Below the pieces are notes generated by a model, which ran no database searches, was not told the origin of the DNA, and was given only the letters and a program-made list of their open reading frames with translations. Position numbers and translations under genes: made by a program. Shown one piece after another: positions 55,327-64,000 of a DNA stretch of 64,000 nt. Source of the DNA: Sulfurimonas sp. (GTDB lineage Bacteria; Campylobacterota; Campylobacteria; Campylobacterales; Sulfurimonadaceae); NCBI GenBank assembly GCA_030949825.1, contig JAUZSC010000002.1:62001-126000 (forward strand), in the 5' to 3' direction. The stretch's first letter is position 1. Each line of letters opens with the position of its first letter.

Positions 55327-58300
55327 TTAGAACTAAACCTCTTATAAAGTATAGGTAATAATATCAAAGTTAAAAAAGTCGAAGATATAAGACCATTAAT
55401 GATAACAATAGCTAAAGGTTTTTGAATCTCCGAACCTGGCCCGTCTGCAAATAACATCGGGATTAAAGCGAGTGCCGCTATAGATGCTGTCATAAGTACA
55501 GGACGCAATCGTCTCATAGCACCAAGCACAACAAGTTTTGTAGAATCGTTAACTGTAGGTTTTAAATAATTGAAATAATTAATCATAACTACACCATTTA
55601 AAACAGCTATACCCATTAAAGCGATAAAACCAACAATAGCAGGAACACTCATGTATTCGCCTGTAAAATAAAGTCCGAAAACTCCACCGATAAGTGCAAA
55701 TGGAATATTTAAAAGTACTAAAGACGCTTGAATCGCTGACTTAAATGTTAAAAGGAGTAGAATAAATACAAGCCCGATACTTAGAGGAACAATAAATGCC
55801 AATCTGCTTGCAGCGCGTTGTTGATTTTTGTATTCACCAGCAAACTCTATAAAATACCCTTGAGGTAATTCTATCTTTGTTTCTATCTGCGCACTTAACT
55901 CATTTACAAATCCAACTAAATCTCTCCCAACTACATTTGTTTGAACTAAACTTTTTCGCATCCCATTTTCATGGTCGATTTGAACAGGTCCTTGTGTCAT
56001 TTTAAAACTCACAAGTTCATTCATCTCGACACTTGTCCCATTTTCCAAAATATACTGCAAGTCTATACTTTTACTCATGCTCGTTTGCATATCTATCGAG
56101 CCTTTAATCATCAAAGGAATACGACGAAGTTCTTCTTGGATAATTCCAATACGGCTACCATTAATCGCACTTTGTAAATAGCGTGAGAGTTCATCTCTGT
56201 GTACTCCGTAACGGGCCATAGCTTCATCTTTAAATTCTATTTCCCAATAGGCAACACCCTCATTTGCTTTTTTATACACATCGCTACTTCCATCTATTGA
56301 CTCTGTGATATTAAAAACATCTTTTGCAATTTCTTCGAGTTTAGTGGAGTCTTCTCCGTAGATATTTACAACGATATCGCCCCTTGAACCACTAAGCATC
56401 TCTGAGATTCTCATAGCGATAGGTTGCGTAAATCCGTACTCAATTCCAACAAATTCATCAAGAACAGTTCTAAACTCATCTAAAAGCCATTCATTTGATG
56501 GGACTCTCCACTCTTCTTTAGGTTTAAGCACAAGAAAAGTATCTGTATCGTTTAATCCCATTGGGTCTAGTCCTATTTCATCACTACCACCACGCGCGAC
56601 AATAGAGAGAATCTCAGGAACTTCACGCATCAATGCTTGCTGAATTTTAAGGTCAATATCTCTGCTTGCATCAAGTGAAATAGATGGATTTTTTTCTATT
56701 CCTATAATGACATTACCCTCATCAAGCTCAGGCATAAATGTTTTACCAACTTGGGAGTAGGCTCCAACCGCTGCTATCCATAAAATAACAGCCGCTAAAA
56801 AGACTGTTTTTTCATGTCTAAGAGCAAAAGTTAAAAGCTTCTCATAACGCGACTCTAAAAAGACCATCAGGGCTACTTTTTTTACTGGTGCTTGTTTTAA
56901 AAGGTAAAAACTCACAACAGGAATGAGGGTAAGCGCTAAAAGAAGTGAAGAACTCAATGCAAAAACTATACTTAGAGCAACTGGGACAAAAAGTTTCCCT
57001 TCAAGTCCTTCAAGTGTTAAAAGAGGAAGAAATACAATGATAATAATTAAAATACCTGTAAAAACAGGACTTGCAACTTCTTTTGCAGAACGAAGTACTA
57101 GATCTATTTTTTTTTCATTCTTGTGCTTTTCATCATGGAGGTATTCACTAATATTTTCAACCATTACAACACCTGCATCTACGAGCATTCCAATGGCGAT
57201 AGCTAAACCACCAAGACTCATAAGGTTTGCAGATATTCCAAAATAACTCATAGCAATAAAAGTCATCATTCCAGCAAATGGAAGAATAATAGCAACACTT
57301 AGTGCAGATGCAAAATTACCTAAAAATACGAATAAAATAATTATGATTAAAACTAAGGCTTCAAGAAGTGCTTTTGAGACTGTATCTATCGCTTTACCCA
57401 CTAAGTCTGAACGGTCATAAAAAATGTTTATGCTTGTTCCATCTGGCAAGTCTTTCTCGATTTTTGCTAACTCTTCTTTAACAGCAATTAGTACCGCCGA
57501 AGTATCAACGCCTTTACGAGAAAGAACTAAACCTTGAACCGCTTCAGCATCTCCATCTTTTGTTACAAAACCTGCTCGCGTTAAAGAACCTATTTGAACA
57601 TCTGCAATATCGGATACTCTGATATTTCGTCCATCTTCATACTTAACAATAAGATTTGCGATATCAGCAATATCTTTAAGTCTTCCCTCAGAGCGGATAT
57701 AAAGGCTTTGTTCACCTAAAGATAAACGCCCTATTCCATCATTTTGGTTGTTTGAAGAAATCATCTGCGATAAATCTTGCATCGTGATAGCATACTGTTT
57801 CATTTTTGAAAATTTAGGAATGATTTCATATGTTTTAACATAGCCACCAAGTGCATTGGTGTCAGCAACACCATCAACAGAACGGAGTCTTTTGTTTATA
57901 ACCCAATCAAGCAGTGTTCTTTTTTGCATTAAATCCAGTGTGTCGGACTCTATTGTAAACATCAGAACTTCACCAAGTGGTGTTGTAATAGGCGCTAAAC
58001 CTCCACTTACATTCGATGGTAAATCGTCCATTACCTCACTTAATCTTTGAGCAACTTGTTGACGGGCCCAATAAATATCTACACCTTCATCAAAATCAAT
58101 AGTAATATCGCATAAACCGTATTTTGAGAGTGAACGAACTATCGTCTGGTTTGGAATACTTTGAATATTTTGCTCTATTGGAATCGTAACTCGAGATTCC
58201 ATCTCAGCTGGTGTCATACCTGGGGACTTCAAGATAATTTTTACCTGCGTAGGCGCCACATCAGGATAAGCATCTACGGGAAGGTTTACCATTGAATACG

Positions 58301-58382
58301 CACCAAAGAAAAGCGTAGAAAACGAAAGAAGTAAAACTAAGAATCTTTGCTTAAGCGCAAAGCCAACTATACTCTCACTCAT
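55317..58382 (-). CDS. heavy-metal efflux RND pump, CusA/CzcA family
   Basis: Inner-membrane proton-driven pump of 1021 residues. NLPVDAYPDVAPTQVKI near the start and AIGMLVDAGVVMVENISEYL in the fourth helix are HME-RND signatures; the latter fits the broad CzcA/CusA group and does not settle which ion is carried. MAISYFGIS-like and GFIALMGIAVLNGVVMINYF are also conserved. I take the ATG at 58382 (MSESIVGFALKQR), which overlaps the adaptor stop by 8 bp; a GTG at 58400 is possible. Works with the adaptor and TolC-like genes upstream. Confidence 0.93.
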   Translation of the reverse strand: MSESIVGFALKQRFLVLLLSFSTLFFGAYSMVNLPVDAYPDVAPTQVKIILKSPGMTPAEMESRVTIPIEQNIQSIPNQTIVRSLSKYGLCDITIDFDEGVDIYWARQQVAQRLSEVMDDLPSNVSGGLAPITTPLGEVLMFTIESDTLDLMQKRTLLDWVINKRLRSVDGVADTNALGGYVKTYEIIPKFSKMKQYAITMQDLSQMISSNNQNDGIGRLSLGEQSLYIRSEGRLKDIADIANLIVKYEDGRNIRVSDIADVQIGSLTRAGFVTKDGDAEAVQGLVLSRKGVDTSAVLIAVKEELAKIEKDLPDGTSINIFYDRSDLVGKAIDTVSKALLEALVLIIIILFVFLGNFASALSVAIILPFAGMMTFIAMSYFGISANLMSLGGLAIAIGMLVDAGVVMVENISEYLHDEKHKNEKKIDLVLRSAKEVASPVFTGILIIIIVFLPLLTLEGLEGKLFVPVALSIVFALSSSLLLALTLIPVVSFYLLKQAPVKKVALMVFLESRYEKLLTFALRHEKTVFLAAVILWIAAVGAYSQVGKTFMPELDEGNVIIGIEKNPSISLDASRDIDLKIQQALMREVPEILSIVARGGSDEIGLDPMGLNDTDTFLVLKPKEEWRVPSNEWLLDEFRTVLDEFVGIEYGFTQPIAMRISEMLSGSRGDIVVNIYGEDSTKLEEIAKDVFNITESIDGSSDVYKKANEGVAYWEIEFKDEAMARYGVHRDELSRYLQSAINGSRIGIIQEELRRIPLMIKGSIDMQTSMSKSIDLQYILENGTSVEMNELVSFKMTQGPVQIDHENGMRKSLVQTNVVGRDLVGFVNELSAQIETKIELPQGYFIEFAGEYKNQQRAASRLAFIVPLSIGLVFILLLLTFKSAIQASLVLLNIPFALIGGVFGLYFTGEYMSVPAIVGFIALMGIAVLNGVVMINYFNYLKPTVNDSTKLVVLGAMRRLRPVLMTASIAALALIPMLFADGPGSEIQKPLAIVIINGLISSTFLTLILLPILYKRFSSKTL

Positions 58383-59439
58383 CTCCTGAGTCCATTGCAC
58401 TTAATAAGGCTGCAGTTGAGGTAGCTGCTAGTTCATCACCATCTCTTAAATCTGCACGAACGATATAACATACAGGTCCTTCTTTAACTATGCTAACTTC
58501 TAAAACCTCAAAACCTTGTGCATTTTTTCTAAATACTAGAGACTCTGACTCATTAAAAACTAGGGCAGTTTTTTTTATTTTATACACACCTGTCACTTTT
58601 TTAGCTAGGTTTACTTCATAAACACGGTTGATCATTATGTTTTTTGTATCTTGTATTTTTGCTCTTACAATTATGGACTGTGATGCAGTATTTACAATAG
58701 AGCCAATAGCTGTCACCTTTGCTTTAAAGTCTGCAAAATTTACATTATCAGTAATGGAAATGTTCGATATATTTTTAACCGGAACTGTTATTTCTATAAA
58801 TCTTTCTCCATCTGCATAGATTTCTATCATCTTTTTGTCTGAAGCTATGTATTCACCAATGTTTACATTCACTTTTCTTATTAAGCCACTGCGAGATGCG
58901 TATTTTGTTATTGTATAAATTGGTTCACTATTTTTTTTCAATCTCGCTAACATTGAACGCGTGAAACCATTGATTAATAAATTTCTCGCTGTTAAACTTA
59001 CTTTTAAATCACTACTTCTTTTTGTCTTTTTTGAGCTTAACAAACGCTTGTTTGAGATGATGCCCTCTGACTCTAGTTTCATGTTTCTTTCATAATCTTG
59101 ATTTGCAGATTGGCTCGTAAAAAGTGCTTCTAAATATGCTTCTTGCAATGCTAAAAGAGTATTGCTTGTAAAGCTTAAAAGTTTTTGCCCTTTTTTCACA
59201 TGTTCTAATTCTCGAACATAGATGCTCTCAACTACTGAGTCTATTTTAGGACTTAAAGAAATAATATCTTTTTTATCAAGCACAACGATTCCATTATAAG
59301 GTCCAAAATTAATACTTTGTATCTTTGTAATAGGCTGCGTTTTAACACCAAGGTCGATTTGTTGTTTGTCTGTAATGGCTATCGTCTCTAAGGCTAAAAG
59401 ATTTAAACTTAGTATACATAGGCTGATTAGTTTTTGCAT
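58375..59439 (-). CDS. RND efflux periplasmic adaptor (CzcB/CusB type)
   Basis: A 354-residue membrane-fusion protein with a signal peptide (about 1-17), a lipoyl-like half (IDSVVESIYVRELEHVKKGQKLL), a helical hairpin (QEAYLEALFTSQSANQDYERNMKL), the second lipoyl half (SRSGLIRKVNVNIGEYIASDKKMIEIY) and a beta-barrel. No His-rich metal-binding N-terminus. It joins the pump to the outer-membrane channel, overlapping the tolC-like gene by 13 bp. Confidence 0.9.
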   Translation of the reverse strand: MQKLISLCILSLNLLALETIAITDKQQIDLGVKTQPITKIQSINFGPYNGIVVLDKKDIISLSPKIDSVVESIYVRELEHVKKGQKLLSFTSNTLLALQEAYLEALFTSQSANQDYERNMKLESEGIISNKRLLSSKKTKRSSDLKVSLTARNLLINGFTRSMLARLKKNSEPIYTITKYASRSGLIRKVNVNIGEYIASDKKMIEIYADGERFIEITVPVKNISNISITDNVNFADFKAKVTAIGSIVNTASQSIIVRAKIQDTKNIMINRVYEVNLAKKVTGVYKIKKTALVFNESESLVFRKNAQGFEVLEVSIVKEGPVCYIVRADLRDGDELAATSTAALLSAMDSGDE

Positions 59440-60632
59440 ATTTTTTCTCCGTATTCAATATCTGCGATTTTATATAATGTAAATAGTTCTGTGTAGTAGG
59501 TCTTTTTTATCTCGAGCATCTCCAATGCATTTAAAGCGTATGAACGCGTTGCATCAAGGTACTCTAAAATATTTCCCTCACCTTCAAGTAAGGCTGATTT
59601 GGAAAGACTTGTTAATTCTTCGTTTAATGGTAAAACTTCATTTTTAAGTACTTCATATTGTTCATGTAAGACTTTAAGCTTTTTTACTGATACTTTAGAA
59701 TAATTTTGAATTTGTGCTTTCACATACTCTTTTTCATGGGCTAAAGAAGAGCTTAAAGCATATTTTTGTGCTTTTAGTTTTTCTTTTTCTCCACCAAAGT
59801 TTCCTAAGGGAATTTTAAGTCCAAATGTATATCTCCTCGTCTCAAGTTCTTTTTCATAAAGTAGCTCATACTCAACTGCATTAATCGCTGCATCATGTAC
59901 TTTGTAAAATGAATTTGCAGCATTCTTTTTATATTCAAGCGCTTTAAGTTCCCCATTTTCCTCTATTGCATGCAATACAACTGAAGAACTTGGCTCAATA
60001 AGGTCTTCACAACTGAGTGAATTTATCTCTAAGCTATCTATTTTTTCTTGCAAAAGAGAAAACGCAGCTAAATAAGATCGCTCGTACAAACTAACATTTT
60101 GCTGTAGTTTCACTAAATCCAACTTGTTAAAAAGTAAATCTTTTTTAGAAATTTCACCAAGTTCATAAGCTTTTTTAAATTGTTTGTAACGCTGACTTTG
60201 TTCTGTGTATAGAACTAATGATTTTTCCTGCATCTGTTTTGAGACACAGCTATTATAATAGGCAGAGATAACATCAAGCTGGAAAATATGCAAAGCATGT
60301 TTTGTTTCTTGCTTAATAGCATTTGTTGTCTGTATTACAGCTTCATCTCTTTGATTGGAGGAGAATGGACTTCTTATTTCTTGTGAGATACCAAAAGAGT
60401 ATTCTACTCCGTCTTTTGCATCTCTTGGAATTGCATCTGCCTCAGAAATGCTAGCACCAATAGAGGGAGCCTTATATGTTGCAAAAAGTTCATTTTGCGC
60501 TATGTCAGCATCTGACATTTTTTTTAGGGACTTGTATTTACTGCTTGTTTGCAAAGATTCTAGTATTTGTGACAAGTTTTGTGCATGTATATTTAATGTT
60601 AGTACTATACTTAGTATAAGTATCTTTTTCAT
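59427..60632 (-). CDS. TolC-family outer membrane efflux protein (CzcC type)
   Basis: Signal peptide (MKKILILSIVLTLNIHA), then the paired long helices of TolC proteins (KALEYKKNAANSFYKVHDAAINAV and SKSALLEGEGNILEYLDATRSYALNALEML). 401 residues, as in CzcC-like channels. It is the exit duct of the efflux system. A 7-bp-arm palindrome lies 20 nt before its start. Confidence 0.88.
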   Translation of the reverse strand: MKKILILSIVLTLNIHAQNLSQILESLQTSSKYKSLKKMSDADIAQNELFATYKAPSIGASISEADAIPRDAKDGVEYSFGISQEIRSPFSSNQRDEAVIQTTNAIKQETKHALHIFQLDVISAYYNSCVSKQMQEKSLVLYTEQSQRYKQFKKAYELGEISKKDLLFNKLDLVKLQQNVSLYERSYLAAFSLLQEKIDSLEINSLSCEDLIEPSSSVVLHAIEENGELKALEYKKNAANSFYKVHDAAINAVEYELLYEKELETRRYTFGLKIPLGNFGGEKEKLKAQKYALSSSLAHEKEYVKAQIQNYSKVSVKKLKVLHEQYEVLKNEVLPLNEELTSLSKSALLEGEGNILEYLDATRSYALNALEMLEIKKTYYTELFTLYKIADIEYGEKICKN

Positions 60633-60652
60633 ATATCAACCTTTTTATATTT

Positions 60653-60670
60653 ATAATTATTAGTAATTAT
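60653..60670. promoter_or_regulatory. palindrome before the TolC-like gene
   Basis: ATAATTA-TTAG-TAATTAT, perfect seven-base arms in the 53-bp gap between the small His/Cys protein and the TolC-like gene. It could be an operator for a metal regulator (H. pylori Fur sites are also AT-rich palindromes) or a weak hairpin separating expression levels. Confidence 0.35.
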
Positions 60671-60685
60671 GAGGTAAAAAAATGA

Positions 60686-60982
60686 TTATATGACAGGGGG
60701 TTTGTTGAGGGTGTAAATAAGGGAAGAAAGATATACATAATCTTTACTTTTAGGGCTGCAATGAGAGCAAACTAACTCTAGAGGGCTTAGTGTTTGTACA
60801 TTTATCTGAAACATCATATGGATATGCTCGTGAATATTCACGATAAGTTCATCTGTACTCACAGCAGAATAGTGAATCGATTTTACATTTTCACAAGCCT
60901 TGTCTATAACATAATCATGTACGACAAAAAATGTAAATGCTAACAATAAAACCGATAAGATTTTCTTTTTTAGTGTATTCAT
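60686..60982 (-). CDS. small exported protein with His/Met and CxxC motifs, head of efflux operon
   Basis: A 98-residue protein with an N-terminal hydrophobic helix (about 8-24), then a short soluble part with two possible metal-binding clusters: HEHIHMM (His51, 53, 55, Met56, 57) and CSHC (Cys72, His74, Cys75). I do not recognise the family. It is 53 bp upstream of the tolC-like gene and on the same strand, so it may be a periplasmic metal-binding accessory or sensor. Inference from motif and position only. Confidence 0.65.
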   Translation of the reverse strand: MNTLKKKILSVLLLAFTFFVVHDYVIDKACENVKSIHYSAVSTDELIVNIHEHIHMMFQINVQTLSPLELVCSHCSPKSKDYVYLSSLIYTLNKPPVI

Positions 60983-61100
60983 ATTGTGAGGGGATTCTAT
61001 AGTAAAAAAGATTACTAAGAACTAAAACAATTAGATTAATATTATTTAACAAAATATATTGATACAATTAGCTATTAATTTACGACTAAGGACTTCTTGT

Positions 61101-61658
61101 ATGAAATTTTTATGGACACCCTCTTCACATTTTAACTTAGCCAATCTTTTTACATTCGTAAATATCACAGCAGGTTTAAGTGCCACCTACTTTATTACAC
61201 AAAACAATTTTTTTCTTGCTGTGATTCTTGCTTGGGTTGGTGGTGCTTTTGATATTTTTGATGGTAAGATTGCTAGAAAGTACAATCTCTCAAATGAGTT
61301 TGGTGTACAACTCGATAGCTTTGCAGATTTTTTAAGCTTTGTTCTTGTTCCTGTATTTCTAATTTTTCAAGCAGTATATGCAACTTCTCTTTCTGGAGCT
61401 ACTCTAATTTTTGCAGCAATCATCAGTATATATTATGTAATATCTGGACTAAGAAGATTGATTCACTTTAACATCCATACAGATGCTGGAAGTGTAGATA
61501 AGTTTTTTACAGGCGTACCTACTCCACTTGGAGCTATACTTTTATGGATTGTTTATTTGAGTAATGCTTATGAATTCTTACCTGCTTTAGTAGTTGTCGC
61601 ACTTATGGCTCTCGTTGGATGGAGCTTAAACTCTAAGATTAAAGTACGCCATCCATAA
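61101..61658 (+). CDS. pssA: CDP-diacylglycerol-serine O-phosphatidyltransferase
   Basis: Makes phosphatidylserine, precursor of phosphatidylethanolamine. The CDP-alcohol phosphotransferase motif D-G-x2-A-R-x8-G-x3-D-x3-D is complete in FDGKIARKYNLSNEFGVQLD-SFAD. Several membrane helices; 185 residues from the ATG at 61101, which has CTAAGGA upstream. An in-frame TTG at 61059 is less likely. GLRRLIHFN fits PssA. Stands alone, convergent with the doxX-like gene. Confidence 0.92.
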   Translation: MKFLWTPSSHFNLANLFTFVNITAGLSATYFITQNNFFLAVILAWVGGAFDIFDGKIARKYNLSNEFGVQLDSFADFLSFVLVPVFLIFQAVYATSLSGATLIFAAIISIYYVISGLRRLIHFNIHTDAGSVDKFFTGVPTPLGAILLWIVYLSNAYEFLPALVVVALMALVGWSLNSKIKVRHP

Positions 61659-61660
61659 AA

Positions 61661-62062
61661 TTATTTATTGTTAACTGCGTATTTTCCGCTTCCAAGTAAA
61701 AAGATTATAATAGAGAGTACAAGATAAAACAATGGAAGCTCAATCACAGGAGCACCATTCTTACCTAAGGCAAAAAGTGAATCTCCGTATACAAGAAAAA
61801 TAGCCATCATCATATTTAATGCTAAAAATACAGATGCCATTCTTGCGTAAAGACCTAAAACAATAAGAATTGGCATAACTATTTCACCAACATAAACACC
61901 GTAGGAAAAAAACTCAGGTAAACCTGCACTTGTTGTTAAGTGTTTTACTCCATTAATACCATTGATAATTTTTTCAACTCCGTGAAAGAGCATCATCAAA
62001 CCTACTAAAAGTCTTAACACTAGTTTTGCAATATCGTTACTTTGAAACATTTTTCTCTCCAT
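61661..62062 (-). CDS. DoxX-family membrane protein
   Basis: Four membrane helices and the DoxX start LVLRLLVGLMMLFHGVEKIINGI, later GVYVGEIVMPILIVLGLYARMASVFLALNMMMAIFLVY. About 130 residues from the ATG at 62062; another ATG at 62050 is possible. The family is linked to quinol or thiosulfate oxidation in some archaea but mostly has no known role. Overlaps the next small gene by 26 bp. Confidence 0.85.
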   Translation of the reverse strand: MERKMFQSNDIAKLVLRLLVGLMMLFHGVEKIINGINGVKHLTTSAGLPEFFSYGVYVGEIVMPILIVLGLYARMASVFLALNMMMAIFLVYGDSLFALGKNGAPVIELPLFYLVLSIIIFLLGSGKYAVNNK

Positions 62063-62258
62063 TTTCATGTATTGTTTTTTGTCTAAATTTACAAGAACCA
62101 ACACTTATAGTTTTTTTCATTTTTAGAGAATCTTTCACATAAGAAAGTGTACCTTGTGGGTCAGCATCTCCTATCTCTTCTTCTATGATTCTAAGAAGGT
62201 CTTTCTCGTTTGTATCTGTCCAGATTTTTTCATAGCTGTATTGTGTTTGTATTTTCAT
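62037..62258 (-). CDS. hypothetical protein, 73 aa
   Basis: A small soluble protein: YSYEKIWTDTNEKDLLRIIEEEIGDADPQGTLSYVKDSLKMKKTISVGSCKFR. I do not recognise it. It overlaps the doxX-like gene and is on the same strand, so the two may be coupled. One Cys near the end. Confidence 0.6.
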   Translation of the reverse strand: MKIQTQYSYEKIWTDTNEKDLLRIIEEEIGDADPQGTLSYVKDSLKMKKTISVGSCKFRQKTIHENGEKNVSK

Positions 62259-62282
62259 ACAATAATCATAGCTAAAAACTCT

Positions 62283-62843
62283 TTATTCAATAAGATTAAT
62301 CCCAATATAAAGTTCCAATACACCTAAGTCCTTGACTAAAATATATCGCTTTTGCGCTTTAGCATCTAAGCTACTCACAATAAAACCACCACCTCTTCGT
62401 CTAACTTTTTGAATCTCTTCTAAAACAATTGTTCTAGCATCTTTATCTTTATAGTCATTTTTTCCATACAAGGTTTTTTCATAATACGAGGCTAAGAAAA
62501 CATTTGTTTGAGTATATCTTTGTAAATTAGCTTTGATATTTTTGATATTTTCTTTTTTACTTTTTTCCTTATCGTATATTTTGATTGTAGATGCATAAAC
62601 AGATTTCATCTTTTCTTCTAACTGCCACTTCACTACATTTTCTCTTTGCTTTTGCATCTCTTGTTTTGAAAGCGCCTTTACTTGTGGCATCTGTATTACT
62701 TCAATGCTATTAATCTTTAACTTTTTTTGTACGACTTCTTTTTTTATACTCTCAACTGAGTACATAAAGAACAATCCAAAGGCTGTTATTTTAATCAAAA
62801 TAACAATTGCTATGTATTTAAAAATCTTCTTTTTTGTAAACAT
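62283..62843 (-). CDS. membrane-anchored protein with a Cache-like domain, unknown
   Basis: One N-terminal membrane helix (about 9-29), a helical linker (KQRENVVKWQLEEKMKSVYASTIKIY), then NVFLASYYEKTLYGKNDYKD, RRRGGGFIVSSL and ILVKDLGVLELYIGINLIE, which resemble the end of small Cache sensor domains (helix, then F-x-x-S/N, then DLG..LYIG). No kinase, MCP or cyclase output follows, so it is either a stand-alone sensor or a truncated one. It lies one base after rmuC, same strand. Confidence 0.6.
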   Translation of the reverse strand: MFTKKKIFKYIAIVILIKITAFGLFFMYSVESIKKEVVQKKLKINSIEVIQMPQVKALSKQEMQKQRENVVKWQLEEKMKSVYASTIKIYDKEKSKKENIKNIKANLQRYTQTNVFLASYYEKTLYGKNDYKDKDARTIVLEEIQKVRRRGGGFIVSSLDAKAQKRYILVKDLGVLELYIGINLIE

Positions 62844-64000
62844 TTATGCCTCACTCTGTAAATTTAAAAGTTTTTTGGGCTTAACGCCAAGTGCCACGAT
62901 ATTCTCAGCTCTTTTAATAACATTACCACGACCTGTTTGTAAACGCTTCATAGAAGTGTCGTAACTATCCTGCGCTTTTTGCAGATGCCCACCTACTTTT
63001 TGCATCTCTTCGACAAACCCAACAAGTTTTTCATACATTCCCTCAGCTTCAGATGCAATCTTCAGAGCATGGTCCTGCTGCCTTTGTGTACGCCAAATAT
63101 GTTCGATAGTTCTGAGTGTCACTAGCAATGTTGAAGGAGAAACGACTAAAATGTTGTTGTCATACGCCCGTTTAAAAAACTCTCCATCTTCACTAAGAGC
63201 GAGCAAAAAGCTCCCTCGATGGGCATAAACAGAAGTACATAATCAAGTGTATTTAGACCCTCTAATTTTTCATAGTTTTTAGAACTCAAGTCTTTTATAT
63301 GCCCAGAAATACTTTTTAAATGCTCTTTTAATGCAAGCTTTTTCAAAGTCTCATCTTCTGTACTCATAAATCTTTCATAAGCAACAAGCGAGACTTTCGA
63401 ATCTATGACGATATCTCTATCTTGTGGAAGGTGCACAATAACATCAGGTCTATACATTTTGCCTTCATCTGATTTAAGTGTAGCTTGAATCTCATATTCA
63501 CTACCCTCTCGAAGACCTGAATCTTCTAAAATCTTTTGTAAAACTATCTCGCCCCAGTTCCCCTGTGTTTTATTTTCACCCTTGAGTGCATTGGTCAAGT
63601 TAAGTGCATCTTGAGAAAGCTGTTGATTCATCTCTTTTAAACGCAAGAGTTCGTCTTTGAGTAAATGACCATCTTTACTTGTAGTGTTAAATTGTTCTTT
63701 TGACTGCTGTGAAAAATTTGTAATCTGCTCACGAAATGGTTTAAGTAAAACCTCAAACTGCTCTTTTTGGGTATGGGAAAACTGTTTTGATTTATCTTCA
63801 AAAATCTGATTTGCCAAAAATTTAAACTCTTTACTCAAAGCGTCTTTAGCATCTTGGAGTACAAGTAATTTTTCATTTGAAGACTTGATTTCTTCTTCGT
63901 AACGAGTATTTAAAACAGCTATATTTAATTCTAAGTCTCTTTTGGCATCTAGCATCTGAGTATACTGTTCATTACTTTGTTTTTCTTGTAACTGGTACTG
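62844..64000 (-). CDS. rmuC: DNA recombination protein RmuC homologue, partial and frameshifted
   Basis: A coiled-coil N-terminal part (LNTRYEEEIKSSNEKLLVLQ...) and the RmuC core: TQGNWGEIVLQKILEDSGLREGSEY, YRPDVIVHLPQDRDIVIDSKVSLVAYERF and LLFMPIEGAFLLALSEDGEFFKRAYDNNILVVSPSTLL. The last block is broken between FMPIEGAF and LALSEDGEF at the A5 run 63205-63209; six bases restore the frame. The gene is open to the right edge of the window, so its start is outside. RmuC limits inversions at short inverted repeats in E. coli. Confidence 0.88.

Noticed and set aside
1-64000. CRISPR array or cas genes
   Set aside because: No series of short direct repeats with unique spacers and no cas-like protein is visible; the only long repeats are the IS3 inverted arms and IS ends.

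Overview
The window is AT-rich chromosomal DNA from a member of the Campylobacterota, most likely a free-living Sulfurimonas-type organism. The assignment rests on phylum-restricted genes (hobA, an HP0268-family gene) and on gene order shared, from memory, with Campylobacter jejuni and Helicobacter pylori: folP-holB-hobA-lysC-rppH followed by hemW-tatB-tatC-queA; tilS next to rimO; acyltransferase-miaB-HP0268-nusA; and tpiA-pgk-gap-nadD-rsfS. The species cannot be fixed from the sequence alone.

Layout. 1-11.1 kb: end of a cyclophilin gene, a phosphate transporter, the folP...rppH operon (minus), a DUF4403 gene pair, then hemW-tatBC-queA (plus). 11-16.5 kb: small genes, an iron alcohol dehydrogenase, and a minus-strand run trHb-trx-tenA-thiD-aroK. 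16.5-20.9 kb: a nest of insertion sequences (truncated IS1634, complete IS3, inverted IS3 fragment, IS200 tnpA fragment, IS630). 21-25.3 kb: uvrB, a DedA protein, pckA. 25.4-28 kb: tRNA-Val, an IS5 element with a 3-bp target duplication, and a hipBA remnant with an intact hipB. 27.9-31.2 kb: receptor-cheB-cheR, with cheB and cheR both damaged. 31.3-34.9 kb: a flavoprotein, rimO, tilS. 34.8-40.4 kb: an eight-gene overlapping minus operon from an HP0268 gene and miaB through an acyltransferase and a Xer recombinase to three proteins resembling a PilM/PilN/PilO platform. 40.5-47.3 kb: nusA, a permease, an outer-membrane protein, the lower glycolysis operon, nadD, rsfS. 47.4-61 kb, all minus: a MltF-type transglycosylase, an OmpR-type two-component pair, a degenerate tandem-receiver protein, feoB-feoA behind a porin with a Fur-box-like palindrome, and a CzcCBA-type metal efflux operon led by a small His/Cys-rich protein. 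61-64 kb: pssA, DoxX, small proteins and rmuC running off the edge.

Two general traits stand out. First, about a dozen one-base indels break otherwise good genes, mostly in short A/T runs (pit, rppH, aroK, uvrB, two pilus-like genes, rmuC, an IS630 transposase); two otherwise matching IS3 copies differ in one A run. Sequencing or assembly error is the simplest reading. Second, six genes carry a TATAAT- or TACAAT-like -10 box only 6-7 nt before the ATG, which predicts leaderless mRNAs.

I did not find a clear new defence or biosynthetic system. The best candidates for something under-described are the translationally coupled miaB-acyltransferase-Xer-pilus-platform operon, the DUF4403 pair, and the small metal-binding-like protein heading the efflux operon.
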